Part shown: positions 28,424 to 36,225 of the stretch, one piece after another
How positions within the stretch are numbered: the stretch's first letter is position 1
Layout: the number at the start of each line of letters is the position of its first letter
Assembly (NCBI GenBank): GCA_025057675.1
Contig: JANWVE010000007.1
Coordinates: forward strand, 1-36,783
Source: Bacteroidia bacterium
Lineage (GTDB): Bacteria; Bacteroidota; Bacteroidia; JANWVE01
Direction: 5' to 3'
Length of the DNA stretch: 36,783 bases
Notes under the pieces: generated by a model
The model's input: the letters and a program-made list of their open reading frames with translations, nothing else
Told to the model about the DNA's origin: nothing
The model's database searches: none
Position numbers and translations under genes: made by a program

Positions 28424-28454
28424 AATCCCTTTTTATTATGCTAAAAGAGGGATT
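28424..28454 (-). terminator. Possible stem-loop downstream of tsf
   Basis: AATCCCT at 28424-28430 pairs with AGGGATT at 28448-28454, with extra T/A pairs in between. It lies 45 bp after the tsf stop and is followed on the minus strand by a T-containing but mixed tract, so it is only a tentative terminator. Confidence 0.35.
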
Positions 28455-28498
28455 AAAGGCATAAAGTGGCTTTGAGTATGTCAAATTATGGGCAAATT

Positions 28499-29338
28499 TT
28501 ATTTTGCGCCCAACTGTATACGCTTGAAAGCCACTACTTTCAAATTAGGGTCAAATTCTTGTAAGTATTTTTGTACCGTTTTGCTGTTATCACGGACAAA
28601 TTCTTGATGTAATAAAGTTGCTTCTTTGTAAAATTTTTGTAATTTACCTTGAGCAATTTTTTCTATCATATTTTCGGGTTTACCCTCCTGACGGGCTAAT
28701 TCCCTACCGATTTCAAGTTCTCTTTCTATGATTTCTTGGGGAACGGACTTCTCATCAATAGATACAGGGTTGAGGGCGGCAATTTGCATAGCTATTGACT
28801 TTCCCACTTCATGTACTCCCTCTTTCTGACTACCTTCCAGAGCAACTAACACAGCTAAGCGACTACCAGGATGAGTGTAACTGACAACTATTCCATTACT
28901 TGCCAAATAAGTGGATTTGCTAATAGTTATTTTCTCCCCAATTTTTGCCATTAAGTCTAATAAGTGGTCGCTGATTTTCTTTCCGTCTATCAATTTATGG
29001 GTGAGATTATCAGGGTTGTCAATTTTTTCTTTCAAGACTACTTGAACCACTTTTTGTGCAAAAGATGCAAATTCTTCGTTACGAGCTACGAAGTCTGTTT
29101 CGCAGTTAAGTTCCACGGCAGCAGCGGTCTTATTGTCCTCGCTTACAGCACATACAACTAATCCTTCTTTGGCTTCTCTATCCTGGCGATTAGCTGATAT
29201 TTTTTGCCCTTTCTTGCGGAGTATTTCAATAGCTTTTTCAAAGTCGCCTTGGGCTTCTTCTAATGCTTTTTTGCAATCCATCACGCCAGCACCTGTCTGC
29301 TGACGTAGTTTATTAACCTCTGCGGTTGTAATTTGCAT
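28499..29338 (-). CDS. tsf: Translation elongation factor Ts
   Basis: 279 residues, normal length. EF-Ts is the guanine nucleotide exchange factor that recharges EF-Tu with GTP. The N-terminal UBA-like module is clear (VNKLRQQTGAGVMDCKKALE, about 8-27) and the Tu-contact signature TDFVARN is at 81-87. A two-lobed core and the C-terminal module follow. In most bacteria tsf follows rpsB in one operon; here the upstream neighbour is a divergent gene for a secreted protein and tsf has its own promoter, so rpsB has been separated. Confidence 0.97.
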   Translation of the reverse strand: MQITTAEVNKLRQQTGAGVMDCKKALEEAQGDFEKAIEILRKKGQKISANRQDREAKEGLVVCAVSEDNKTAAAVELNCETDFVARNEEFASFAQKVVQVVLKEKIDNPDNLTHKLIDGKKISDHLLDLMAKIGEKITISKSTYLASNGIVVSYTHPGSRLAVLVALEGSQKEGVHEVGKSIAMQIAALNPVSIDEKSVPQEIIERELEIGRELARQEGKPENMIEKIAQGKLQKFYKEATLLHQEFVRDNSKTVQKYLQEFDPNLKVVAFKRIQLGAK

Positions 29339-29359
29339 ATTCTAACTTAATTTATGGGA

Positions 29360-29388
29360 CAAAATTACAAAATCCTTTTAAGTTGCAA
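29360..29388 (-). promoter_or_regulatory. Promoter of tsf
   Basis: On the minus strand, TTG (29386-29388), an 18-nt spacer and TAATTTTG (29360-29367) precede the tsf ATG by 21 nt. Both boxes and spacing fit the Bacteroidota pattern. The -33 part overlaps the region just before the divergent gene. Confidence 0.6.
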
Positions 29389-29424
29389 GAAAAAACAAAA
29401 CTTTTTACTTATTTTGTAGTTCCG

Positions 29425-30174
29425 ATGTATAAATATCTATTTTGCAGCAGTTTTCTTTGGTTATCAATCCAATTAGTTATTTGTCAGAATGTTAAGGATA
29501 CACTAGTTTCATTTTTCAACTTTAAGGTGGTAGCGAGCTATCAGCTTCCCGCCATGGATTTAGCTAAACGTTTTGGTAGTCATGCTACAGTAGGTGGTGA
29601 AATAGCTTACAAGAATATGCAAAATTGGTTATGGAGTGCATATACAACTATTACTTTTGGTAAAAAAATCCGAGAGCTTAATCATTTACAAAATTTATGG
29701 ACTAGTCAAAATACAATTATTGGTGTGGATGGTAGGAATGCAGCGATTAGCCGCTATCACCGAGGTTATCAAATGGGAATTCAGGCAGCTAAAATATTTT
29801 CACGTATTGGTGGAGTTAATCCTAATTGCGGGCTTTTTGTGCAGGGAGGGATAGGGTATATTCAGCATAAAATCCGCATAGAAACCATTGGTAACACTGT
29901 TTATGACCTCAATAAGGGCAGTGTAGAGGGTTATGACCGTTTATGTGGTGGTTTGATGCTCAATCAAGGTGTAGGTTATCTTTTTTTAGATAACAACCGA
30001 TTAGCTAATTTTTTTGTGTTATTGGAGTGTATTCAAGGTTTTACCCGCAGTCTTCGCAAAATACAGTATGATGTACCTAACCCTGATTTACGAACTCGTA
30101 TAGATATGGCTTTGGGGCTAAAAATAGGTTACATGTTAGCTTTTTACACAAAAATAGAAAAGGATTATTATTAA
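29425..30174 (+). CDS. Predicted secreted / outer-membrane barrel-like protein, unknown function
   Basis: 249 residues from the ATG at 29425, which opens a signal peptide (MYKYLFCSSFLWLSIQLVICQ); the open frame extends upstream only through a TTG inside the tsf promoter. After the signal the protein shows alternating strands with aromatic and glycine residues (KVVASYQLPAMDLAKRFG, GLFVQGGIGYIQHK, MALGLKIGYMLAFY), typical of small outer-membrane beta barrels. I recognise no family. The last residues YTKIEKDYY may be the closing strand. It is divergent from tsf and followed 22 bp later by mini-element K. Confidence 0.72.
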   Translation: MYKYLFCSSFLWLSIQLVICQNVKDTLVSFFNFKVVASYQLPAMDLAKRFGSHATVGGEIAYKNMQNWLWSAYTTITFGKKIRELNHLQNLWTSQNTIIGVDGRNAAISRYHRGYQMGIQAAKIFSRIGGVNPNCGLFVQGGIGYIQHKIRIETIGNTVYDLNKGSVEGYDRLCGGLMLNQGVGYLFLDNNRLANFFVLLECIQGFTRSLRKIQYDVPNPDLRTRIDMALGLKIGYMLAFYTKIEKDYY

Positions 30175-30196
30175 GAGTACTAATCAAGGTTTGATG

Positions 30197-30258
30197 TTTT
30201 TGGGGGTTCCTTTGCCTGCGTTTCGCTGTGCCCATGCAGGCAAGGACACGCCCAAAAA
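30197..30258. repeat. Minimal 62-bp hairpin of the interspersed element (copy K)
   Basis: TTTTTGGG... and ...GGACACGCCCAAAAA enclose a single hairpin, TTGCCTGC/GCAGGCAA (30212-30219 with 30236-30243), with the family loop (reverse strand: ATGGGCACAGCGAAAC). There are no further repeat sequences. The stem equals that of solo end E. It lies 22 bp after a stop codon. It shows that the terminal hairpin can exist by itself. Confidence 0.88.
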
Positions 30259-30320
30259 TAGAACTATATTTTAGACTTAATATAGTTCAAAATTTTGTAA
30301 AACTTAAAATAGTGCATAAA

Positions 30321-30354
30321 TTGCGGGCTAAAATTACTGTTGGTATTATCTTTG
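30321..30354 (+). promoter_or_regulatory. Promoter of the propeller / DUF445 pair
   Basis: TTG at 30321-30323, a 23-nt spacer and TATCTTTG at 30347-30354, an exact -7 match. The ATG at 30375 follows after 20 nt. The position of the box rules out the longer GTG-started reading frame from 30228. Confidence 0.58.
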
Positions 30355-30374
30355 TCAAACTGTTATTAGTAATT

Positions 30375-31736
30375 ATGAGATACTTTATCAAAACAATAAT
30401 TTTAAGTACCCTGATAGGTCTATCAAATTGGTGTGTTTCACAGTCTATTGAATGGGAGACCTTGATAGGTGGCAACAAAGCTGAGTTTTCTAATGAAGTT
30501 ATCGCTACCAAAGATGGAGGATGCATTATAGTAGGTTATACCCAAAGTTCTGCTAATGGAGATATATCCAAAGAAAACAAAGGTTTTTATGCTAAGAATG
30601 ATGGTATCATCACAGCAGATTATTGGATTGTAAAAATAGACGCCAAAGGTAATAAGGAATGGGACAAAAACTATGGCGGCACAGACGACGATTATGCTTT
30701 TTCTTTAATCCCTATTAAAGAAGGCGGATACTTTATTGGAGGATATACAAGAAGTACCCGCTCCAAAAACTCTGATGTACAACACGAAAGTAAAGGAGAC
30801 TTTGACTATTGGATAATAAAAATAGATGCAAATGGGAAGATTGCATGGGAAAATAACTTCGGAGGTAAAGATAATGATTATCTGAACGTGATGATACAAC
30901 TTAAAGATGGCGGTCTATTGTGCATAGGGCGTTCTACTAGCTCTGCATCAGGAGATGTGTCTGCAAAAAATGAAGGTGGCTACGATTACTGGATGCTCAA
31001 ATTAGATACTCAGGGAAATAAAGTATGGGAGAAAAGTATTGCTAGCACGGACTGGGATGGATACGCTAACATCTCTGCTGCACCCACCAAAGATGGAGGA
31101 TTTATTATTGCAGACCATGCTAATCGTAAAGATGGTAAAAGAACCGAAGCCGAGAAACCTGACCATGACGTACTACTGATTAAATGCGATAAAGATGGTA
31201 ATATAGAATGGCAAAAGACTTACGGAGGAATGGGCGAGGAAACAGCATCAGCTATTCTTGTAACAGGTAAAGGGTATATTGTTGTAGGTACAACCACATC
31301 ATCTAAAAATGGTGATATATCCTTACAAGGTAATGGAGAAGAAGACTGGTGGATTTTTGCTGTGGATAATAAGGGTAATAAACAATGGGATAAAGTTTAT
31401 GGTGGACAAAAGAAAGATTTTGCCACAGCAGCCTCTATCAGCGATGATGGAAAAAATATCTTTGTTGGCGGATGGACAACTAGCTCTCTATCTATCCCTG
31501 ATGTATCAGGTAAAAACGAGGGAGGAGCAGACTATCTTATCATGAAGTTAGATGCCACAGGTAATAAAATTTGGGAGCGTATGCTAGGCGGTTCAGATGA
31601 AGATAAGGTATGTGGTATTGTTGCCACAGAAGATAAAGGCTGTATTGTGGTAGGTAATACATATAGCAGCGAAAGCGGGGCTGTGAAAAGTAAAAATAAA
31701 GGTTCACAAGACATTTGGGTTGTTAAGCTAAAATAA
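30375..31736 (+). CDS. Secreted seven-repeat protein, predicted beta-propeller
   Basis: 453 residues from the ATG at 30375, opening a signal peptide (about 1-23, ending CVSQ). Seven repeats of about 55-65 residues follow, each with the pattern D-x-G-x-x-I-x-x-G-x-T-x-S-S-x-x-G-D-x-S ... DYWIxKxDxxGNxxWxxxxGG. The chain begins with a lone IEWETLIGG strand and ends after DIWVVKLK, just before the place where that strand should come. The N-terminal strand therefore probably closes the last blade, as in many propellers. No C-terminal sorting domain is seen. Function unknown; such Bacteroidota proteins are usually exported and may bind ligands or other envelope proteins. The next gene starts 14 bp downstream. 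Confidence 0.83.
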   Translation: MRYFIKTIILSTLIGLSNWCVSQSIEWETLIGGNKAEFSNEVIATKDGGCIIVGYTQSSANGDISKENKGFYAKNDGIITADYWIVKIDAKGNKEWDKNYGGTDDDYAFSLIPIKEGGYFIGGYTRSTRSKNSDVQHESKGDFDYWIIKIDANGKIAWENNFGGKDNDYLNVMIQLKDGGLLCIGRSTSSASGDVSAKNEGGYDYWMLKLDTQGNKVWEKSIASTDWDGYANISAAPTKDGGFIIADHANRKDGKRTEAEKPDHDVLLIKCDKDGNIEWQKTYGGMGEETASAILVTGKGYIVVGTTTSSKNGDISLQGNGEEDWWIFAVDNKGNKQWDKVYGGQKKDFATAASISDDGKNIFVGGWTTSSLSIPDVSGKNEGGADYLIMKLDATGNKIWERMLGGSDEDKVCGIVATEDKGCIVVGNTYSSESGAVKSKNKGSQDIWVVKLK

Positions 31737-31750
31737 GAAACCCGAAACTG

Positions 31751-33013
31751 ATGAATGAAGTCGAACTTAAACAAAAAAGATTAAAAAAGCTTAAACGCAT
31801 AGCAGCCGCCCTACTTTTATGTATGGTGGCTCTGTTTCTTTTTGCTCGGTTGCTTTCTTACTACCATCTCAAAGAGTTTTGGCAAGCTGTGGCCGCTTTT
31901 GCTGAAGCAGGTATGGTCGGTGCATTAGCAGATTGGTACGCAGTTACAGCCTTGTTTAAGCATCCATTGGGCTTAAAGATACCCCACACTAATCTTATTG
32001 CGGTTAAAAAACAAAAATTTGCTATTAAAATGGGAGATTTTATTCAACAACACTTTCTTAAAAAAGAAGATATCGTACAAAAAGTAAAACAACTTGAGGT
32101 AAGCCAAAAACTAGCACAATGGATGCAAGATGAACAAAATCAGCAGAAAATAATCAATACTGTCCAAAAATTAATTCCATTTTATTTCGCTCAAATCAAT
32201 GAACAAGAACTTAACCAAAAAATTCAAAACTTAGTTATTGATTTTATTCAAAAGCCAGATACAGAAAACTATCTTTACCTTGTTATAGAAAAAATTATTG
32301 AAGAGAAACATCATCAAAAACTATTAGAGATAGCTTTACAGGCAATTATTCTTCAAGTAGATGACTATGAAAATCGTAAAAAAATTCATGATAAGGTTAA
32401 AAAAGAGACCCCCCTTTTTGTACCTACTTTCATAGGTAAAATTTATACAGATAAATTTTTGGATGCCATCAGGAATTTAGCTATTGATATAAAAAATAAT
32501 CCTAACCATGAGGTTCGTAGTAAGTTCGATCAAGCAATAGCTGAATGGCTACAAAGATCTAAAACTAATATAGATAATCAGGAAAAAATTAAACAAATCA
32601 AGCAAAAAATAGTACAGCACCCTATTTTTCAAGAAAACACCTCACAAATATGGACAAAAATAAAGATGTGGTTAATAGAGGAGTTAGAAAAGACTGAAAA
32701 TCAGAACTTAATAAAGATGCAGATTGAAAAATTTTCTAAAAGAATTATGGAAGATATTAGACTAAGTGAAAAAATTGATAGCTGGGTACACACTCAGGTT
32801 GTACAACTTGTTGAAACTAATCAGGAAAGTGTAAAGAAACATGTTACACATACTATTCAAAGCTGGGACGCCAAGTTTTTAGCTTATCAATTAGAATTAG
32901 AAGTAGGTAAAGACCTACAATACATACGCATCAACGGCACGTTAGTAGGAGGTGTTATTGGGTTAACCTTATATTTTATCACTGAATTTATCCCGCAATG
33001 GCTGCAGCAATGA
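31751..33013 (+). CDS. DUF445 family membrane protein
   Basis: 420 residues. A membrane segment at about 17-37 is followed by the conserved block AFAEAGMVGALADWYAVTAL and LFKHPLGLKIPHTNLI, the hallmark of DUF445 (YjiN-like) proteins. A long Lys/Gln/Glu-rich helical region (about 90-390) precedes a C-terminal membrane segment (about 397-415). The biochemical role of the family is not established. It probably shares a transcript with the propeller gene in front (14-bp gap). Its end overlaps the end of the DUF350 gene on the other strand by 26 bp. Confidence 0.9.
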   Translation: MNEVELKQKRLKKLKRIAAALLLCMVALFLFARLLSYYHLKEFWQAVAAFAEAGMVGALADWYAVTALFKHPLGLKIPHTNLIAVKKQKFAIKMGDFIQQHFLKKEDIVQKVKQLEVSQKLAQWMQDEQNQQKIINTVQKLIPFYFAQINEQELNQKIQNLVIDFIQKPDTENYLYLVIEKIIEEKHHQKLLEIALQAIILQVDDYENRKKIHDKVKKETPLFVPTFIGKIYTDKFLDAIRNLAIDIKNNPNHEVRSKFDQAIAEWLQRSKTNIDNQEKIKQIKQKIVQHPIFQENTSQIWTKIKMWLIEELEKTENQNLIKMQIEKFSKRIMEDIRLSEKIDSWVHTQVVQLVETNQESVKKHVTHTIQSWDAKFLAYQLELEVGKDLQYIRINGTLVGGVIGLTLYFITEFIPQWLQQ

Positions 33014-33221
33014 TGATACATATACCTAACATTAAAGCACCTACAACAACCCCTAACGCAACATTTCCCTCCTCTGATATTCTTTTAGATAGACGACCTG
33101 GCGTAATCCAGTCAATAATTTGATAAGCTAGTAAAGCTAAAAGCATACCAATAACTGCATAAATAATAGTAATAGGGATTAATTCAAGGTTAGCACTAAT
33201 AACATCTAGTAAAAACTTCAT
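32988..33221 (-). CDS. DUF350-like small membrane protein
   Basis: 77 residues from the ATG at 33221; the frame upstream to 33260 starts only at a TTG. Two hydrophobic segments are clear: about 14-35 (IYAVIGMLLALLAYQIIDWI) and about 54-76 (ALGVVVGALMLGICIIIAAA), joined by a polar linker with PGRLSKRISEEGN. This PG..L...I.EEGN-A motif is typical of DUF350, whose members occur in pairs of helices, often fused twice. Function unknown. The gene is convergent with and overlaps DUF445 by 26 bp, and starts 119 bp from the divergent kup gene. Confidence 0.8.
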   Translation of the reverse strand: MKFLLDVISANLELIPITIIYAVIGMLLALLAYQIIDWITPGRLSKRISEEGNVALGVVVGALMLGICIIIAAAIAG

Positions 33222-33322
33222 AAGGTGCTGTATTTGTGCAATAATAAAAAAATTATTCAAACAAATAAAAACTTGTTTTGAGATTCTCCTTGTAGAAGTT
33301 CATTTTGTATTACAAAAATCTC

Positions 33323-33330
33323 TACTTTTG
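33323..33330 (+). promoter_or_regulatory. -7 box of kup
   Basis: TACTTTTG matches TAnnTTTG and ends 10 nt before the ATG at 33341, giving a leader of about 5 nt. The upstream TTG-started extension (33305) would overlap this promoter. Confidence 0.5.
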
Positions 33331-33340
33331 TCTATTGCTT

Positions 33341-35296
33341 ATGGAGCAGGCTCACGCATCCCATGTCCAAAGACTCTCTTTCGCAGGTTTATTGGTTACA
33401 GTAGGTATAATATTCGGCGACATAGGTACTAGTCCCTTATACGTACTCAAAGCTATCGTTGGTGATAAACCTATACAGAAAAATCTAATACTAGGTGCAT
33501 TGAGCTGCATTTTCTGGACATTAACCCTACAAACTACAATTAAATATGTTATCTTAACCCTACGTGCGGATAATAATGGCGAGGGGGGTATTTTAAGCTT
33601 ATATGCGTTAGTTCGTAAAAAATCAAAATGGGTGGTAGTTCCTGCTATGTTGGGTGCTTGCGCACTTTTGGCAGATAGCATCATTACCCCTCCTATTTCT
33701 GTATCCAGTGCAATTGAAGGTCTTAAAGTAGTTAATCCTGATATACCTACCATTCCGATTGTGATAGGAATTATTACAGTTTTATTTATCATTCAGCAGT
33801 TTGGTACAAACACTGTGGGGCGAATGTTCGGTCCTGCAATGTTGATATGGTTCTCTATGCTGGCCGCATTAGGTTTTATGCAAATAGGTAAGCATGTAGA
33901 TATATTTTTAGCTATTCACCCGATCTATGCTTATGAGCTTTTATTCAATTATCCTAATGGATTCTGGCTATTAGGTGCCGTGTTTTTATGTACCACAGGT
34001 GCAGAAGCACTGTATAGCGATTTAGGACATTGTGGAAGATCTAATATTCGTGTATCCTGGATATTTGTTAAAACTTGCTTACTTATTAACTACTTTGGAC
34101 AAGGTGCTTGGTTACTACAAGAAGGGGAACTAGGGCACTTACTTAACAATCGTAATCCTTTTTATGAAATAATGCCCCGCAGTTTTTTACCTTTAGGTAT
34201 TACGATTGCTACCCTGGCGGCTATCATAGCTAGTCAAGCTTTGATTAGTGGTACTTTTACATTAGTCAGCGAAGCTATGAAACTCAATCTGTGGCCTAAA
34301 ATGAAAGTCAACTATCCCACAGAAGCACGGGGTCAAATGTACATCGCAGCTATGAACTGGCTATTATGGCTCGGATGCGTTTTTGTTGTAACGTATTTCA
34401 AAGAGTCAGGAAATATGGAAGCCGCTTACGGGTTATCTATCACTCTTACTATGCTCATGACCACTCTCTTACTCGCTCAGTACCTTTACTTAAAAAAATG
34501 GAACTTATTTTTTGTCTTAACTTTGCTTATAGTGTATTTATCAATTGAATCTTCTTTTTTAGCAGCTAACTTACTCAAATTTAGTGAGGGAGGATGGATT
34601 ACCTTACTGATTAGTGGTGCTTTATTTTTCATTATGTGGATTTGGTACAAAGCCCGCATGATTAAAGATAAATTTACAGAATTTGAACCTTTTGAACCTA
34701 TCTTAAAAAAACTGCGGGAATTGAGCAGCGACTTTACAATCGCTAAATATGCGACTAATCTCGTCTACATGAGTGCAGCCCCTGATGCATCTAAAATTGA
34801 AAAAAAAATATCCTATTCCATATTACAAAAACAACCTAAAAGAGCAGACATTTACTGGATTATTCATGTAGAAGTCCTAGATACCCCTTATACCACAGAG
34901 TATGAAGTCCAAAAGTTAGTAGAAGATGACGTATATCGCATTACTTTTTATCTCGGTTTTAGGGTGGAGCAGCGTATAAACATCTTGTTTAGAAAAGTAG
35001 TAGAAGAACTCCAAAAGAATGATGAAGTCAATATCATGAGTAGATATCACTCCCTTAAAGATTATGTAGCAGGGGACTTTAAATTTGTTGTATTAGAACG
35101 CTATTTACCTGATGAAAAAACTCTTACCTCTTTGGAACGTTTTGTAATGCGTACATATTTTTTCTTATCTCACTATCTAAGTATTTCCGAAGGCAAATCT
35201 TTCGGCTTGGATACCTCTTCTTTAATAGTAGAAAAAGTTCCCTTAGTTTTACCTCAAACACAAGACTTTTATCCTAACTTAAAACGACGTTTATGA
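33341..35296 (+). CDS. kup: Kup-family potassium uptake protein
   Basis: 651 residues from the ATG at 33341. Kup (TrkD) is a proton-coupled potassium importer of the inner membrane. The start [17 protein letters not shown] (22-38) is the family signature, followed by [12 protein letters not shown], about twelve membrane segments to about residue 440, and [15 protein letters not shown] in the middle. The C-terminal cytoplasmic domain (about 445-651) is present. The stop overlaps the rfbA start by 4 bp (ATGA), an unusual pairing of ion transport with nucleotide-sugar synthesis. Confidence 0.95.
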   Translation: MEQAHASHVQRLSFAGLLVTVGIIFGDIGTSPLYVLKAIVGDKPIQKNLILGALSCIFWTLTLQTTIKYVILTLRADNNGEGGILSLYALVRKKSKWVVVPAMLGACALLADSIITPPISVSSAIEGLKVVNPDIPTIPIVIGIITVLFIIQQFGTNTVGRMFGPAMLIWFSMLAALGFMQIGKHVDIFLAIHPIYAYELLFNYPNGFWLLGAVFLCTTGAEALYSDLGHCGRSNIRVSWIFVKTCLLINYFGQGAWLLQEGELGHLLNNRNPFYEIMPRSFLPLGITIATLAAIIASQALISGTFTLVSEAMKLNLWPKMKVNYPTEARGQMYIAAMNWLLWLGCVFVVTYFKESGNMEAAYGLSITLTMLMTTLLLAQYLYLKKWNLFFVLTLLIVYLSIESSFLAANLLKFSEGGWITLLISGALFFIMWIWYKARMIKDKFTEFEPFEPILKKLRELSSDFTIAKYATNLVYMSAAPDASKIEKKISYSILQKQPKRADIYWIIHVEVLDTPYTTEYEVQKLVEDDVYRITFYLGFRVEQRINILFRKVVEELQKNDEVNIMSRYHSLKDYVAGDFKFVVLERYLPDEKTLTSLERFVMRTYFFLSHYLSISEGKSFGLDTSSLIVEKVPLVLPQTQDFYPNLKRRL

Positions 35297-36162
35297 AAGG
35301 AATCATTTTAGCAGGTGGGGCAGGAACCAGACTACACCCCTTAACTTTGGTCATCAGCAAACAACTTATGCCCGTTTATGATAAACCTATGATTTATTAT
35401 CCTCTTTCTACGCTGATGATGGCAGGAATACGTGAAATTCTTATCATCTCTACTCCCACTGATTTACCTCATTTTAGGCGATTATTTGGAGAGGGCAGTC
35501 ATTTAGGGTTATCTTTCACTTATGCAGAGCAGCCTGAACCCAAAGGATTAGCGCAAGCTTTTACTATCGGTGAGGAGTTTATTGGTGAAGATAGTACTGC
35601 GCTCATTTTAGGGGATAATATCTTTTACAGTACAGGATTAAGTAGTCTGTTACAGCAATGTAAAGACCCTAAAGGCGGAATTATTTTTGCCTATCATGTA
35701 GCTGACCCCGAACGGTATGGGGTAGTAGAGTTTGATAAAGAAGGTAATGTTCTTTCTATTGAGGAGAAGCCCAAGCAGCCTAAATCTAATTATGCTGTTC
35801 CAGGCATTTATTTTTATGATAATCAAGTTGTAGAAATTGCTAAAAGTCTGCAACCGTCGGCGCGTGGTGAGTATGAAATTACAGACGTCAATCGTATTTA
35901 TTTAGAAAAAAGGCAGCTCAAGGTTATGAAATTTGGCAGGGGTACAGCTTGGCTGGATACAGGAACTTTCACTTCTTTAATGCAAGCAGGGTTATTTGTT
36001 CAAACTATTGAAGAAAGGCAAGGGCTTAAAATTGGTTGTATTGAGGAGGTTGCTTATCGCATGGGATATATTACTGCGGAGCAGTTAGAAAAATTAGCTC
36101 AACCTTTAACAAAATCAGGTTATGGGCAGTACTTACTTAACCTGTTGAAAGAAAATCGGTAA
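35293..36162 (+). CDS. rfbA: Glucose-1-phosphate thymidylyltransferase
   Basis: 289 residues, normal length. RmlA/RfbA makes dTDP-glucose from dTTP and glucose 1-phosphate, the first step towards dTDP-L-rhamnose and other deoxysugars. Nucleotide-binding [11 protein letters not shown] (8-18), [18 protein letters not shown] (22-39), the metal-binding D107 in ILGDNIFY, and [20 protein letters not shown] are all present. GTAWLDTGT follows near residue 220. None of rfbB, C or D is visible before the window ends; they may lie elsewhere. It is coupled to kup by a 4-bp overlap and followed 63 bp later by repeat copy L. Confidence 0.96.
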   Translation: MKGIILAGGAGTRLHPLTLVISKQLMPVYDKPMIYYPLSTLMMAGIREILIISTPTDLPHFRRLFGEGSHLGLSFTYAEQPEPKGLAQAFTIGEEFIGEDSTALILGDNIFYSTGLSSLLQQCKDPKGGIIFAYHVADPERYGVVEFDKEGNVLSIEEKPKQPKSNYAVPGIYFYDNQVVEIAKSLQPSARGEYEITDVNRIYLEKRQLKVMKFGRGTAWLDTGTFTSLMQAGLFVQTIEERQGLKIGCIEEVAYRMGYITAEQLEKLAQPLTKSGYGQYLLNLLKENR

Positions 36163-36225
36163 AAAATACTTCTCTAAAGGTAATTTTATACCGTACCTAA
36201 CAAATCCTTTATGGATTGAATTTTA

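Noticed and set aside
30228-30374. N-terminal extension of the propeller protein from a GTG inside mini-element K
   Set aside because: It would span the promoter and bury the signal peptide; the ATG at 30375 fits both.
33305-33340. TTG-started extension of kup
   Set aside because: It overlaps the -7 box, and the ATG at 33341 gives a normal Kup N-terminus.
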